This document shows, one piece after another, positions 1 through 9,373 of a DNA stretch of 64,000 bases. The DNA lies in the NCBI GenBank assembly GCA_934465295.1, contig CAKSKU010000002.1, positions 62,001-126,000 of the forward strand, in the 5' to 3' direction. Source of the stretch: an uncultured Oscillospiraceae bacterium (GTDB lineage: Bacteria > Bacillota > Clostridia > Oscillospirales > Ruminococcaceae). The notes beneath the pieces are model-generated. The model saw only the letters and a program-made list of their open reading frames with translations. It did not search any database and was not told the DNA's origin. Each line of letters begins with the position of its first letter. The first letter of the stretch is position 1. The position numbers and the translations under genes were made by a program.

Positions 1-175
1 CTGATCCTTTCAGGTATTTTTACCCCAATATAAGGAAACGCCGATATTGCCTGAGCAGTTTTCAGCTTTTTTCCTAACTATTATACTATATTTTTTGTTA
101 TATTTCAATATATTCCGCAAATATTTTTTATACATTTTCAGATAATATGGATACGGGGTTTGCAGAGGTAAAAAA

Positions 176-604
176 ATGACTGACAAAGAAAAGCTTTTGA
201 CCGCTGTTTTGCAGAACTCCGAAATGGGTTCATCGGCGATACGGCAGATATTCCCCTCCGTGCGGAACGATTCGCTGCGCACGGAGCTTCGCCGTCAGCT
301 TTCGGAATATGAAAAACAGCATAACACGGTCTGCCGTCAGATGCAGGTGCTTCACATGAAGGGAAAGCCTGTCTCTCCTGCCGCAAAGGCAATGGGAAGC
401 ATCAGCATTGCTGTAAAGACCGCATCGGACAGCTCATCGCAGCACCTTGCGGAAATGCTCATTCAGGGAACGAATATGGGTGTGATCAACATCAACAAGG
501 CTCTCAACTCCGCAAAGGAGATATCGGGCAGCCTGAAAGACGAAACCAAACAGCTTCTCGCCAAGGAGCAGCAGTATATCGACAGACTCAAAGCATACCT
601 TTAA
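176..604 (+). CDS. Small helical protein of unknown function
   Basis: A 142-residue protein that I do not recognise by name. It is predicted to be almost entirely alpha-helical, with heptad-like spacing and a Gly/Ser-rich middle (about residues 65-105, including AAKAMGSISIAVKTA), suggestive of a small four-helix or ferritin-like bundle; no signal peptide or membrane segment is visible. The start is supported by AGAGG placed 8 bases upstream. It stands alone, convergent with the V-type ATPase operon, and is followed at once by a hairpin (611-650). The function is unknown; the call that it is a real gene rests on the ribosome binding site, codon use and length. Confidence 0.75.
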   Translation: MTDKEKLLTAVLQNSEMGSSAIRQIFPSVRNDSLRTELRRQLSEYEKQHNTVCRQMQVLHMKGKPVSPAAKAMGSISIAVKTASDSSSQHLAEMLIQGTNMGVININKALNSAKEISGSLKDETKQLLAKEQQYIDRLKAYL

Positions 605-610
605 CAAAGA

Positions 611-650
611 AAACGCTGTACGGCTCTTTTCACATTGCCGTACAGCGTTT
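611..650 (+). terminator. Hairpin after the 142-aa gene
   Basis: Arms AAACGCTGTACGGC (611-624) and GCCGTACAGCGTTT (637-650) are perfectly complementary over 14 bp and begin 7 bases after the stop codon. The U-run is weak, but the stem is strong and termination is the likely role. Confidence 0.65.
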
Positions 651-1050
651 CAATCTGCCGAAAAAGTGTATTTCATTTATGCAAATTGACAAAATAATTT
701 TATGACTTGATTGCTAAAAGAAAACCTGCCATTCATATCCCGTCTGCAAATAAACGCTCATCGCTTTGCTCCTCACGTTTATTTGCCGAGGATAGTTGTT
801 CCGAACATAAAGAATAAGCGCAATTCACATTTTTAGGTTTACGAAACTGAATTTTCACATTTCGTTCTACCTATTTGCTGTGAATTGCGCTTTTTTGATT
901 TGTTAGTGATTACGTTTTTGCGGCAAGCTTTGTACTGTTAGTTTAAGGTATTTCGCTCTTGCGAGAGCGACCAAGGGCTTCGCCCTCTGGACACCCACCA
1001 CCCTTTAAAAAGCGTGGACGTAAACTTTAATTTTGTGCAGCTTTTTCAAT
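651..1050 (+). repeat. Dispersed structured intergenic repeat, copy 1
   Basis: This fills the whole gap between two convergent genes. From left to right it holds a variable-stem hairpin AAATAAACG (748-756) / CGTTTATTT (776-784), the phrase GCCGAGGATAGTT, a core hairpin GCGCAATTCACA (818-829) / TGTGAATTGCGC (879-890) followed by TTTTTT, a third hairpin CGCTCTTGCGAGAGCG near 954-969, and AGGGCTTCGCCCT near 974. It closely matches 15655-16075 and shares modules with 26383-27137 and 60624-61143. It has no credible reading frame. Confidence 0.9.
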
Positions 1051-1060
1051 AACGCATTTT

Positions 1061-1699
1061 TTACTTTTTAACTCTGTATTTTGCACGTTTGCGCATTTTC
1101 TGTGCCTTGATGACTTTCATTCGTGAGAACTCCTCACGTTCCTTTTCGTCAAGGCTGCCCGAAATGTACTTTACCGTACTCTGATACTTCGGGATAACGA
1201 TATTCTGGAGCGCATTGGCTCTCGTCTGCGTTTTTCTTATCGAATTCGTAAGACGGTAGATGCTGTTTTCGACTTCGGCAAGCGTTACCGTCATTTCCTT
1301 TACCCTGACGAAGCTGATATAAGCCTTGTCAACGTTGCTGTCGGTATTCATAAAGCCGTAATCGAGCGAAAGCTTCTTTTTTTCGACCGAAAGCTTCGGA
1401 AGCTCGCAGCCCATTACGCTTCGGTAAGAAACGCTGACCGTATTTTCAACGGGCATACCCTCGGCGATATTTTCGACAACGCCGTGCGTGATATTCGCCA
1501 TCTGGAGTGCGGAATACGCCTCGATATAGGTCACGCCGATGCTCTCACGCAGTTCTTTCGCCGTATCGACCATTTGCATAAGCTCACGGATAAGGATATT
1601 TCTCTTTTTGTCGAGAAGCTCATAGCCGAGCTGTGCGAGCGCAAGCGATTTCTGCATATTAAGCAGGTTGCCTTTTGTGGGGAAAACCTGTTCAGCCAT
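1061..1699 (-). CDS. ntpD: V-type ATP synthase subunit D
   Basis: This is the central-stalk rotor subunit of the V/A-type ATPase, a long antiparallel coiled coil that couples catalysis in the A3B3 head to rotation of the membrane ring. The N-terminus MAEQVFPTKGNLLNMQKSL and the basic, Lys/Arg-rich C-terminus are typical of the family, and the length of 212 residues is normal. It is the last gene of the operon, 30 bases after subunit B. AGGAGG lies just upstream of the start. A dispersed repeat follows directly after its stop codon instead of a simple terminator. Confidence 0.95.
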   Translation of the reverse strand: MAEQVFPTKGNLLNMQKSLALAQLGYELLDKKRNILIRELMQMVDTAKELRESIGVTYIEAYSALQMANITHGVVENIAEGMPVENTVSVSYRSVMGCELPKLSVEKKKLSLDYGFMNTDSNVDKAYISFVRVKEMTVTLAEVENSIYRLTNSIRKTQTRANALQNIVIPKYQSTVKYISGSLDEKEREEFSRMKVIKAQKMRKRAKYRVKK

Positions 1700-1729
1700 T
1701 CCGACCGCCTCCTTTCGTTTCTTTCTGCA

Positions 1730-3124
1730 TTACTGGAACAATTCTTCCGCTTTGTCGTTGTATTTTTCTTCGAGAAGCTTTTCGTCCACACGGTCAAGAG
1801 CGGACTTGGGCAGAAGCGAAAGCAAATTCCAGCCGAGATCGAGAGTTTCATCGATAGAACGGTTCTCCTCTTCGCCCTGCGATACGAAATATTTCTCAAA
1901 CATACGTCCGAAGCGCATATATGCCTTGTCAAGCTCGGAAAGCTCGTCCTCACCGATTACGGAGGCAAGCGCTCTTGCGTCGCTTACCTTTGCATAAGCG
2001 GCAAAAAGCTGGTTGGAGACCGCCGAGTGGTCGGCTCTTGTATAGCCCTCGCCGATGCCGTCCTTCATAAGACGTGAAAGTGACGGAAGAACTGAGATAG
2101 GCGGATAAACGCCCGACTGTTCAAGTCCTCTGTCGAGAACTATCTGACCCTCTGTGATATAACCCGTAAGGTCAGGAACAGGGTGAGTGATATCATCGTT
2201 CGGCATTGTGAGGATAGGTATCTGCGTGATAGAACCCTCCGAGCCGTTGATAACGCCTGCACGTTCATAAATAGAAGCAAGGTCGGAATAAAGGTATCCG
2301 GGATAACCCTTTCTTGCAGGGATCTCTCCCTTTGACGAGGAGAACTCACGGACAGCTTCGGCATATGAAGTCATATCCGTAAGGATAACGAGGATATGCA
2401 TATTCTTTTCATACGCAAGATATTCTGCGGCTGTGAGCGCGCATCTCGGCGTAAGGATTCTCTCAATGATAGGGTCGTTCGAGAGGTTGAGGAACATTAC
2501 AACTCGCTGGAGAACGCCGCTTTCCTCAAAGCTTCTGCGGAAGTAGTCGGCAACGTCGTTCTTAACGCCCATTGCTGCGAAAACGACAGCGAAGCCCTGA
2601 CCGTTATCTTCGGCTATCTTAGCCTGACGAACGATCTGAACGGCAAGCTTATTGTGCGAAAGACCCGAACCCGAGAAGATAGGGAGCTTCTGACCTCTGA
2701 TAAGCGTCATGAGCGCATCGATAGAGGAGATACCCGTATTGATATAGTTTCTCGGATATGTACGGGAAACGGGGTTGAGCGGGTGACCGTTGATATCGGC
2801 TGTCTTTTCGGGGAAGATATCTCCAAGACCGTCGATAGGTTTTCCTGCGCCGCTGAAAACTCTGCCGAGAATTTCGCCCGAAAGTGCAAGCTCCATCGGC
2901 TTTCCCGTGAACTTTGTGCGTGTATTGGTCATTGAAAGTCCCTTTGTACCCTCAAAGACCTGAAGAACAACTCTCTTACCCGAAATTTCAACAACTCGTC
3001 CAAGTCGCTGTGTGCCGTCATCAAGACGGATCTCAACGACTTCATCGAACGAAGCATTGTCAACATTATCGAGGACAACAAGAGGTCCGTTAATTTCTTT
3101 CAATCCTACATACTGTAAGCCCAT
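1730..3124 (-). CDS. ntpB: V-type ATP synthase subunit B
   Basis: This is the non-catalytic head subunit of the V/A-ATPase, forming the A3B3 hexamer with subunit A. It carries the usual degenerate nucleotide loop IFSGSGLSHN instead of a Walker A motif, and the conserved GSITQIPILTMPNDDITHPVPDL block in the middle (cited as GSITQIPILTMPNDD). I choose the ATG at 3124 (464 residues) over an in-frame codon at 3145: AGGAGG sits 9 bases upstream of 3124, the protein then begins MGLQYVGLKEINGPL as in homologues, and the gene starts one base after the stop of subunit A. Confidence 0.95.
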   Translation of the reverse strand: MGLQYVGLKEINGPLVVLDNVDNASFDEVVEIRLDDGTQRLGRVVEISGKRVVLQVFEGTKGLSMTNTRTKFTGKPMELALSGEILGRVFSGAGKPIDGLGDIFPEKTADINGHPLNPVSRTYPRNYINTGISSIDALMTLIRGQKLPIFSGSGLSHNKLAVQIVRQAKIAEDNGQGFAVVFAAMGVKNDVADYFRRSFEESGVLQRVVMFLNLSNDPIIERILTPRCALTAAEYLAYEKNMHILVILTDMTSYAEAVREFSSSKGEIPARKGYPGYLYSDLASIYERAGVINGSEGSITQIPILTMPNDDITHPVPDLTGYITEGQIVLDRGLEQSGVYPPISVLPSLSRLMKDGIGEGYTRADHSAVSNQLFAAYAKVSDARALASVIGEDELSELDKAYMRFGRMFEKYFVSQGEEENRSIDETLDLGWNLLSLLPKSALDRVDEKLLEEKYNDKAEELFQ

Positions 3125-3125
3125 A

Positions 3126-4883
3126 TCAGACGACCTCCTGAACAAGTTTCTTTATTCCCTGCTCGATCTCAACGTTAAGCAGGCGGAACATTTCGGGTTT
3201 ATCGTTAGGTATATCGTATTTTACCTTGATGACCTTTTCAAAAAGTCCCGTTTCAAGAAGAGCTGCGGCAGTTACGCCCGAAGCGACAGCCTTTTTCGAC
3301 TCTTCATAAAGGCAGAGTATAGCTTTCATCATAAGGTACTGCTTTTCGAGCGGAACATAGGTATCGTCCTTATGATAAGCGTTCTGCTGCAAAAATCCTA
3401 CACGGACAACTCGTGCGATCTCGATGATAAGCTTCTGGTCTTCGGGAAGAACGTCCGAACCGATAAGCTTTACGATCTCCATAAGCTTGTTTTCTTCGTG
3501 GAGTATCTTGGTTATCTCAAGACGGCACTTCATAAATTCGGGGTTGACGTTTTCCTCATAGTATTCGCTGAGGTCGTCCATATACTCCGAATAACTGTCG
3601 TTCCAGTTGATAGCAGGATAGTGACGTGCATAAGCAAGAGCCTTGTCGAGCGCCCAGAAGCATCTTACGAAACGCTTTGTGTTCTGCGTAACAGGCTCGG
3701 AGAAGTCCGAACCCTGCGGAGATACCGCACCGATGATAGTAACGGAACCCTCCGAACCGTTGAGGCTGCGGACATAGCCTGCACGTTCATAGAATTCGGA
3801 AATTCTTGACGGAAGATATGCAGGGAAGCCTTCTTCGGCAGGCATTTCTTCAAGTCTGCCGCTTATTTCACGGAGAGCCTCTGCCCAACGTGAGGTCGAG
3901 TCAGCCATAATTGCGATATGATAACCCATATCACGGTAATATTCCGCAAGCGTGATGCCCGTATATATCGAAGCTTCACGGGCAGCAACAGGCATATTCG
4001 ATGTATTTGCGATAAGTACGGTTCTGTCGGTAAGAGCCTTTCCCGTTCTCGGGTCAACAAGTTCGGAGAATTCTTCAAGAACCTGAGTCATCTCGTTTCC
4101 TCGCTCGCCGCAGCCGATATATACGATGATATCAGCATCGCACCATTTTGCAAGCTGATGCTGTGTCATAGTTTTGCCCGTGCCGAAGCCGCCCGGTATT
4201 GCAGCCGTGCCGCCCTTTGCTATCGGTAAAACAGTATCGATAACACGCTGACCCGTGATAAGCGGCTTATTTATCGGCAGACGGTCAGCGAAAGGACGAG
4301 CCTGCTTGATAGGCCATTTCTGGCAGAGCGTAAGCTCGACCTCAGTGCCGTCTTCCTTTTTAAGCTTTGCGACAACGTCATTTATTCTGTAATCGCCGTT
4401 TTCAGCGACCCAAGTGATCTCGCCCTTTAAATAAGGCGAAAGCATACATCTATGCTCGATAACGGGTGTTTCGGGGCAAACGGCGTAGATATCTCCGCCC
4501 TTTATGCTGTCCCCTACCTTGACCTTCATTGTGACGCTGTATTTTTTCTCGGTATCAAGGGAGGAAACCATGCTTCCCTCACCGATGAATGCGCCGCTGA
4601 TCTCTTCAAGCTTTTTCAGCGGACGTTCGATACCGTCAAATATATTCGAGATGATACCGGGGCCTAAAACTGCGGACATTGGCATTCCGCTGCCCGTTAC
4701 GGGTTCGCCCGGTTTCAGTCCCGTTGTTGATTCATAGACCTGTATAGTGGTTTCTTCGCTTGACATATTGATAACTTCACCGACAAGCTTCTTTGCGCCG
4801 ACATATACCATTTCAAGCATGGAGAAATCCGTTGTATCCTTGACCTTTACAACAGGGCCGTTGATGGAAAAAACTGTATTCAA
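3126..4883 (-). CDS. ntpA: V-type ATP synthase subunit A (catalytic)
   Basis: This is the catalytic head subunit that hydrolyses or makes ATP. At 585 residues it has the family length, including the extra non-homologous region near residues 110-190 that separates V-type A subunits from F-type beta. The P-loop GGFGTGKT is near residue 231 and is followed by the GCGERGNEM motif with the catalytic glutamate. It is preceded by AGGGGAGGAAT and lies between subunits E and B in the operon. Confidence 0.97.
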   Translation of the reverse strand: MNTVFSINGPVVKVKDTTDFSMLEMVYVGAKKLVGEVINMSSEETTIQVYESTTGLKPGEPVTGSGMPMSAVLGPGIISNIFDGIERPLKKLEEISGAFIGEGSMVSSLDTEKKYSVTMKVKVGDSIKGGDIYAVCPETPVIEHRCMLSPYLKGEITWVAENGDYRINDVVAKLKKEDGTEVELTLCQKWPIKQARPFADRLPINKPLITGQRVIDTVLPIAKGGTAAIPGGFGTGKTMTQHQLAKWCDADIIVYIGCGERGNEMTQVLEEFSELVDPRTGKALTDRTVLIANTSNMPVAAREASIYTGITLAEYYRDMGYHIAIMADSTSRWAEALREISGRLEEMPAEEGFPAYLPSRISEFYERAGYVRSLNGSEGSVTIIGAVSPQGSDFSEPVTQNTKRFVRCFWALDKALAYARHYPAINWNDSYSEYMDDLSEYYEENVNPEFMKCRLEITKILHEENKLMEIVKLIGSDVLPEDQKLIIEIARVVRVGFLQQNAYHKDDTYVPLEKQYLMMKAILCLYEESKKAVASGVTAAALLETGLFEKVIKVKYDIPNDKPEMFRLLNVEIEQGIKKLVQEVV

Positions 4884-4897
4884 TCCTATTCCTCCCC

Positions 4898-5485
4898 TTA
4901 TTCCGCAAAGGCGTTGCTGCTGACGAACAGGCTCTTCTGCTCCTCGACCGCAAGGTCAAAGGTCTTGTCGATGATAGTTCCCTTTTCCTTGGAATAAACG
5001 GAAAAACCGCCTAACTTTATCGAGCTGTCGGGAATGAATGAAACATCATCTGCCTTGACGACCTTTTTGAGGACGTCGGCAAGCTTCATATCATCGGGTG
5101 CAAGACGTATCTCCGAACCGCTTCCGACATTAAGAACGAGCAGCTTTTTGATAAGCGTATCGGCATAAGCGTTCGTGGAACGGTATTCCGAGAGCTTTTC
5201 CTCGACCTTGGCGAAAACCTTGTCGGAAAGCTCCTCACGGCAGCGCAGAACGCTCTTTTTCATTTCAAGCTCAGCCTTTGAGATATCACGGACATATTTA
5301 TTTCCGCTTTTCTTTCTGCTTGAATTCATATATTTATCGGCAGCTTCTTCGGACTCCTCCTCGGCAGCGGAAAGAATACTTTTCTTCGTGCTTTCAGCAT
5401 CATCAAGAATAGCCGAAACCTTTTCGTCGATCTCATTATTGACGGCGCAGATGAATTTCTGCAGCTTCTCATTTTCTGTATTCAT
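4898..5485 (-). CDS. ntpE: V-type ATP synthase subunit E
   Basis: This is a peripheral-stalk subunit. The N-terminal half (about residues 1-105) is a charged Glu/Lys/Ala-rich helix rich in coiled-coil heptads; the C-terminal half is the globular domain that binds the head, with the family-like phrase KLGGFSVYSKEKGTIIDKTF. I take the ATG at 5485 (195 residues), which has GGAAGG 8-9 bases upstream; an in-frame ATG at 5509 would overlap the stop of subunit F. Identification rests on fold pattern, operon position and the C-terminal motif rather than strong sequence identity. Confidence 0.88.
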   Translation of the reverse strand: MNTENEKLQKFICAVNNEIDEKVSAILDDAESTKKSILSAAEEESEEAADKYMNSSRKKSGNKYVRDISKAELEMKKSVLRCREELSDKVFAKVEEKLSEYRSTNAYADTLIKKLLVLNVGSGSEIRLAPDDMKLADVLKKVVKADDVSFIPDSSIKLGGFSVYSKEKGTIIDKTFDLAVEEQKSLFVSSNAFAE

Positions 5486-5505
5486 ATCAAAATTCCTTCC
5501 CAAAC

Positions 5506-5814
5506 TCAAAGCTTCAATCCGATAGCGGATTCAATATACTTAGAAATATTCTCGGTAACATTTGAAGTGGCGTGTCGGTCGGGGACCTCAACAATAAGCG
5601 GTGATCTGCGGTTGAGCTTCAGATCGTAGACAAGCTCCTGACAAAGGCGGACAAGCTTCTCCGTCATAAGAATAACGGCGATATCCTTGTTGTCCATTGC
5701 CGCAAGGAGCGTTTTCCTGACCTCGGCAGGCTCGTGAACGACAACGCCCTCGATGCCTGCAAGGCGCATTCCCATCTGGGTATCAACATTATCGCTTATA
5801 AGATAAAGACGCAT
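5506..5814 (-). CDS. ntpF: V-type ATP synthase subunit F
   Basis: This is the small central-stalk subunit that sits on subunit D and modulates rotation. The 102 residues start MRLYLISDNVDTQMGMRLAGIEG, a typical Rossmann-like opening (quoted here as MRLYLISDNVD and GMRLAGIEG), and include ILMTEKLV and PLIVEVPD, both conserved in NtpG/AtpF-type subunits. It has GAAAGGAGG upstream of the start and is placed between subunits K and E. Confidence 0.93.
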   Translation of the reverse strand: MRLYLISDNVDTQMGMRLAGIEGVVVHEPAEVRKTLLAAMDNKDIAVILMTEKLVRLCQELVYDLKLNRRSPLIVEVPDRHATSNVTENISKYIESAIGLKL

Positions 5815-5844
5815 ACTGTACGTCCTCCTTTCCGCCGTGAATAC

Positions 5845-6309
5845 TCAGATAAAGAGCATAAGAAGTGCTACAACGAATCCGTAAAGAGCGCAGGCTTCAC
5901 CGAGAGCTGCGAAGATAAGTGCGTTTGAGAATGTCTTAGGATTCTCGCTTACTGCACCGATAGCTGCAGGAGCTGCTGCTGCGATAGCGATACCGCCGCC
6001 GATAGCACCGAGACCAACTGCAAGTGCAGATGCTATGTAAAGAAGTCCGCTCGTATCGGAGCTGTCGGACTCTGCGTCAGCATCCTCGGAAACCGATGTA
6101 GCAGCTGCTACGTCAGTCTCGCTGTCGGCATAAGCCTTCATTCCGAAAGGAAGTGCAGCGCAGATGAGCATTACTGCGAAGAAAGAGCAGATATTAGCGG
6201 CAAAAGCCTTTTTGAGGGACTGTTCGCCCTTTTTCTTCTTGATAGCCACAACAACGGGTACAAAAAGAAGTGCAAGTACAACTGCGGGAAGTAAAAAAGC
6301 ATACAACAT
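5845..6309 (-). CDS. ntpK: V-type ATP synthase subunit K (proteolipid)
   Basis: This is the rotor-ring proteolipid. The 154 residues hold an N-terminal hydrophobic hairpin (about 2-23 and 35-57), an acidic Asp/Glu/Ser-rich linker (62-86) and the true proteolipid hairpin (88-120 and 129-153). The ion-binding carboxylate is E138 in ALGEACALYGF. The first hairpin has no carboxylate. Start: the ATG at 6309 has GGAGGA 8 bases upstream, while the in-frame ATG at 6324 overlaps that very site. At the positions where sodium-binding rings have Thr-Gln after this carboxylate (LPETQ / LPGTQ), this protein has Ala-Cys. Confidence 0.93.
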   Translation of the reverse strand: MLYAFLLPAVVLALLFVPVVVAIKKKKGEQSLKKAFAANICSFFAVMLICAALPFGMKAYADSETDVAAATSVSEDADAESDSSDTSGLLYIASALAVGLGAIGGGIAIAAAAPAAIGAVSENPKTFSNALIFAALGEACALYGFVVALLMLFI

Positions 6310-6330
6310 AATAAATTCCTCCAAAATTCT

Positions 6331-8268
6331 TTATTCTATGGTTTCATCATAGTTGATTTTAACGGGTGTAAACGGTGTGCCGCCGCCCGTGTAAAAACGT
6401 GAGAAGATCTCGTAGAATTCAAGTCGGAGCGACTGGATGCCTACGAGGAGGGCTTCAATGCCCATTACAAAAACGTTGCCGATAACAACGACTATCGGAA
6501 CTGCGCCTGCTGCCACCTGATCCGCAAGAGCCATTACAACGAGCATCATAGACGCATGGGAAAGAACGAAGCCGCCTACACGGACGAACGAAAGCGTATT
6601 CGTTGCATAACCGAGCAGGAACTCAAAAACTTCAAAGAAGTTAGCGGCAATAAAGTCGCCTATTCCGCCCTCCATGTGATATTTCTTACCCCTTACCCAA
6701 TAGGAAAGAGGTTCACGCAGGAACATCGCAATGAGCGGAAGAACGATAAGGATAAGGACATAAGCGGTATTCACGATATGCACGCCGAAAAGCTCGCAAA
6801 CCGCACCGACAAGTATTGAACCGAAGAACACGAAGCCCGCAATGCCGTTGTTGCTGAACAGCGCATTTTCATACTCCTTGTTCTTTATGCCGACGATAAT
6901 GTTTATCATTATCGAAATGAACATTATGAATACGCCGATAACGATTCCTCCGATGAGGATAGTCGTAACGTTTTCCATTACCCTGAACGGCAGGAAGCTT
7001 ATTCCGAGTGCTTCGTAAACGGGGTCGAGAAGATGCTCATAACCGAACACGCTTCCGTAAATAAATCCGAATATCGCACCCGAGATGCCTACTCTTGTAA
7101 GGATAGGTCCGAGTGAGAAACGCTTGAACTTCCAGAGCAGTGCGCCCAGAAGTGCAATAACAAGTCCGTGTCCGACATCGCCGAACATTATTCCGAAGAA
7201 AAGCGTGTATGTGACGGCAACGAGCATTGTCGGGTTCACGCCGTTATATGCAGGGAGTCCGTACATTTCAACGAACATCGAGAACGGCTGGGCGAACTTG
7301 TTGTTGCGAAGCTTTATCGGAGGTGCAAGCTGACCGTTCGCATCGGCAGGCTGCATTACAACGGAAACGCCCTCCATATCGTCGAAAAGCTTAAGGAACA
7401 TATCCGAATCGCTCTTCGGGACGAAGCCGACAACTGCGAATTTGCCGTTTGTAACAGCCGCTTTGCTTCGCAGGTCGAAATTGTCGTGGCGTGATTTATA
7501 GTGCGTAAAAAGCTCGTCCAGATGCTTGATCTCGCCGTCAATATACTCGGAAATGCTCTTGTCGAGAGCGTCTTTCTTTTCGGTGAAATCCTTTATCTTT
7601 GCGGCAAGCTCCGCAACAGCGTCCTCGGACGTGCCGTGTACGAAATCGGCGATCCTTATACGTTCAAAGTAGAGCGACTTGAAAATCTCGTCCACTTCCT
7701 CGGCGCAGGAAACAGGGGTAACGTAAAGTCCCCAGTAATATTCAGTTTCCTCGGTGAAATACTCGAAATAGAACGTCTTGTCGTCATAATACGGCAGCTT
7801 GTTGTAGCTGTCAACAGGGAGCCGTCCGAAACGCACCTTGATATGCTCGCAGGAGAAAAGCTTTTCGATGTCTGTGTTAAGACCTTTAAGGTGCTTGACC
7901 TGACTGAGTGCCATCTCGTATTCACCGATCTTATCGGTGACTTCGGTTCTCTGCTTTGCAAGCTCTTTGAGCTTTTCAAGAACGCTGTCAACGTATTTTC
8001 CGTCTTTTGTGAGGTTTTCGTTAAAATCCTTGCTGACTTCAACGCTGCCGATCCTGACATTCGCCAATGCGGAGATCTCTGTCATCTTTCGCAGGATACT
8101 GTTATAAGGATTTTCTTCTTTGAGCGAGGAGAAACCTTTGCTTTTGGCATTTGCCCCTACCGCAGATTCGATGTGGAAGCATCCGCATTCGGAAAGCTTT
8201 TCAAGAACTGTGTCAAGGTCTTTCGTCAGACCTGCAATATTGACAAATTCCATTTTTTCAATTGACAT
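6331..8268 (-). CDS. ntpI: V-type ATP synthase subunit I
   Basis: This is the membrane stator subunit (a-subunit equivalent) that forms the ion half-channels. The N-terminal half (residues 1-330) is soluble and partly coiled coil, starting MSIEKMEFVNIAGLTKDLD; the C-terminal half has about seven to eight membrane segments and contains FGIMFGDVGHGL, conserved in the family, and the channel-region helix with FVRVGGFVLSHASMM that carries the essential Arg. Length 645 is normal. It lies between subunits C and K. Confidence 0.95.
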   Translation of the reverse strand: MSIEKMEFVNIAGLTKDLDTVLEKLSECGCFHIESAVGANAKSKGFSSLKEENPYNSILRKMTEISALANVRIGSVEVSKDFNENLTKDGKYVDSVLEKLKELAKQRTEVTDKIGEYEMALSQVKHLKGLNTDIEKLFSCEHIKVRFGRLPVDSYNKLPYYDDKTFYFEYFTEETEYYWGLYVTPVSCAEEVDEIFKSLYFERIRIADFVHGTSEDAVAELAAKIKDFTEKKDALDKSISEYIDGEIKHLDELFTHYKSRHDNFDLRSKAAVTNGKFAVVGFVPKSDSDMFLKLFDDMEGVSVVMQPADANGQLAPPIKLRNNKFAQPFSMFVEMYGLPAYNGVNPTMLVAVTYTLFFGIMFGDVGHGLVIALLGALLWKFKRFSLGPILTRVGISGAIFGFIYGSVFGYEHLLDPVYEALGISFLPFRVMENVTTILIGGIVIGVFIMFISIMINIIVGIKNKEYENALFSNNGIAGFVFFGSILVGAVCELFGVHIVNTAYVLILIVLPLIAMFLREPLSYWVRGKKYHMEGGIGDFIAANFFEVFEFLLGYATNTLSFVRVGGFVLSHASMMLVVMALADQVAAGAVPIVVVIGNVFVMGIEALLVGIQSLRLEFYEIFSRFYTGGGTPFTPVKINYDETIE

Positions 8269-8287
8269 AAAAACAGCTCACCCCTTT

Positions 8288-9358
8288 TTATACTATTATC
8301 AAAGATTCTATCTGCTTTGAGGAAACGCCGTAACGGACGCCCTCGATAATGCTTATCAGATTGTGAAGCTCCACTCCCATAAGGTACATGAACGCATAAA
8401 CGCTTACCGATGCCGCCTGCGAATCCCTGAGCGCCGCCTTTGCATACTTGAAACGAAGCTTGCTCGCCGCAAGCTCAAGATCGTCAGCGTCCTTGCTGTC
8501 AAGTCCGTTTTCGGCGATAACTCTGCCGTAATAGGTCTTGGAAAAACGCTTGATGAACTCTTCGCCGCTGCCCGATGAATACAGATCCTCAAGCTTTGCT
8601 TTGGACATTCTTCCCTCAAAGGAGAAGGTCTTATCGAATATTTCTTTTTCATCGCTGCCGAAGAATTCTTTCAGTCGGTAAGCATTGATGATATTGATAA
8701 GGTCGATATCGGTCAGTATCATAAGGTCAAGCTTTTCCGCCTCGGTCTTTCGATAATGCTTTGAAGCTTCAACAAGTCCCTCATAATAGTAGCTGCGCAG
8801 AACATATTCGCACTTGCCGCAGTCGATACGTCCGTTTTCATCGGTCGGAACGTCTTTGAGAAGCTCATAGTAGCGGGTTTTCTTCAAAAATTCAAGCAGC
8901 TCGGCGAATGAACGTACCTTTGCAATTTCGATAAGGTCGAACGAAGTCATTCCGTTGAGATAAATGGGGATGCTTTCGATCTGCCCCTCCGAATCGGCAT
9001 TGATGAAGCGCATACAGCTCAGGATTATGTCGATCTCGGCGTAAAGTATCTTGAAATTGTAGAATTCCTGCCGCCCGATGCGTTCAAAGCCCGTTATCCT
9101 GCCGTAAAGCTCAAAATTATAACGCTGCAGAAGGCTTTCGAGGAAGCCTCTGTGTATCGTATTGACATCGACCGAAGCAAGTATAGTGCTGTAATGCGTG
9201 TTTTTCTTCAGATAATCCGCAATATCGGCAACGCTCTGCTTTGTCACAAGCTCGGCATAGTCCTCTGCGGTAACACGCTTTCCGTACATTGCGCGTATCT
9301 TTGCAACGGTCGCATAATATTTGCCCTTGGTATAAGAGCCGTGCTTTTTGTTACTCAC
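8288..9358 (-). CDS. ntpC: V-type ATP synthase subunit C
   Basis: This is the funnel-shaped adaptor (yeast d equivalent) linking the central stalk to the proteolipid ring. Its 356 residues show the family pattern: helical throughout, an early YATVAKIRAMYGKRVTAEDY block and a late helix with YLMGVELHNLISIIEGVRYG, as in archaeal and bacterial C subunits. It starts 16 bases after subunit G/H and precedes subunit I. Confidence 0.93.
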   Translation of the reverse strand: MSNKKHGSYTKGKYYATVAKIRAMYGKRVTAEDYAELVTKQSVADIADYLKKNTHYSTILASVDVNTIHRGFLESLLQRYNFELYGRITGFERIGRQEFYNFKILYAEIDIILSCMRFINADSEGQIESIPIYLNGMTSFDLIEIAKVRSFAELLEFLKKTRYYELLKDVPTDENGRIDCGKCEYVLRSYYYEGLVEASKHYRKTEAEKLDLMILTDIDLINIINAYRLKEFFGSDEKEIFDKTFSFEGRMSKAKLEDLYSSGSGEEFIKRFSKTYYGRVIAENGLDSKDADDLELAASKLRFKYAKAALRDSQAASVSVYAFMYLMGVELHNLISIIEGVRYGVSSKQIESLIIV

Positions 9359-9373
9359 AACGATCCCTCTTTA

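Noticed and set aside
5845..6309. Signal peptide in subunit K because of the MKAYADSE segment
   Set aside because: The segment follows a second hydrophobic helix of a hairpin and not a single N-terminal h-region; a topology with two helices before the acidic linker explains it.
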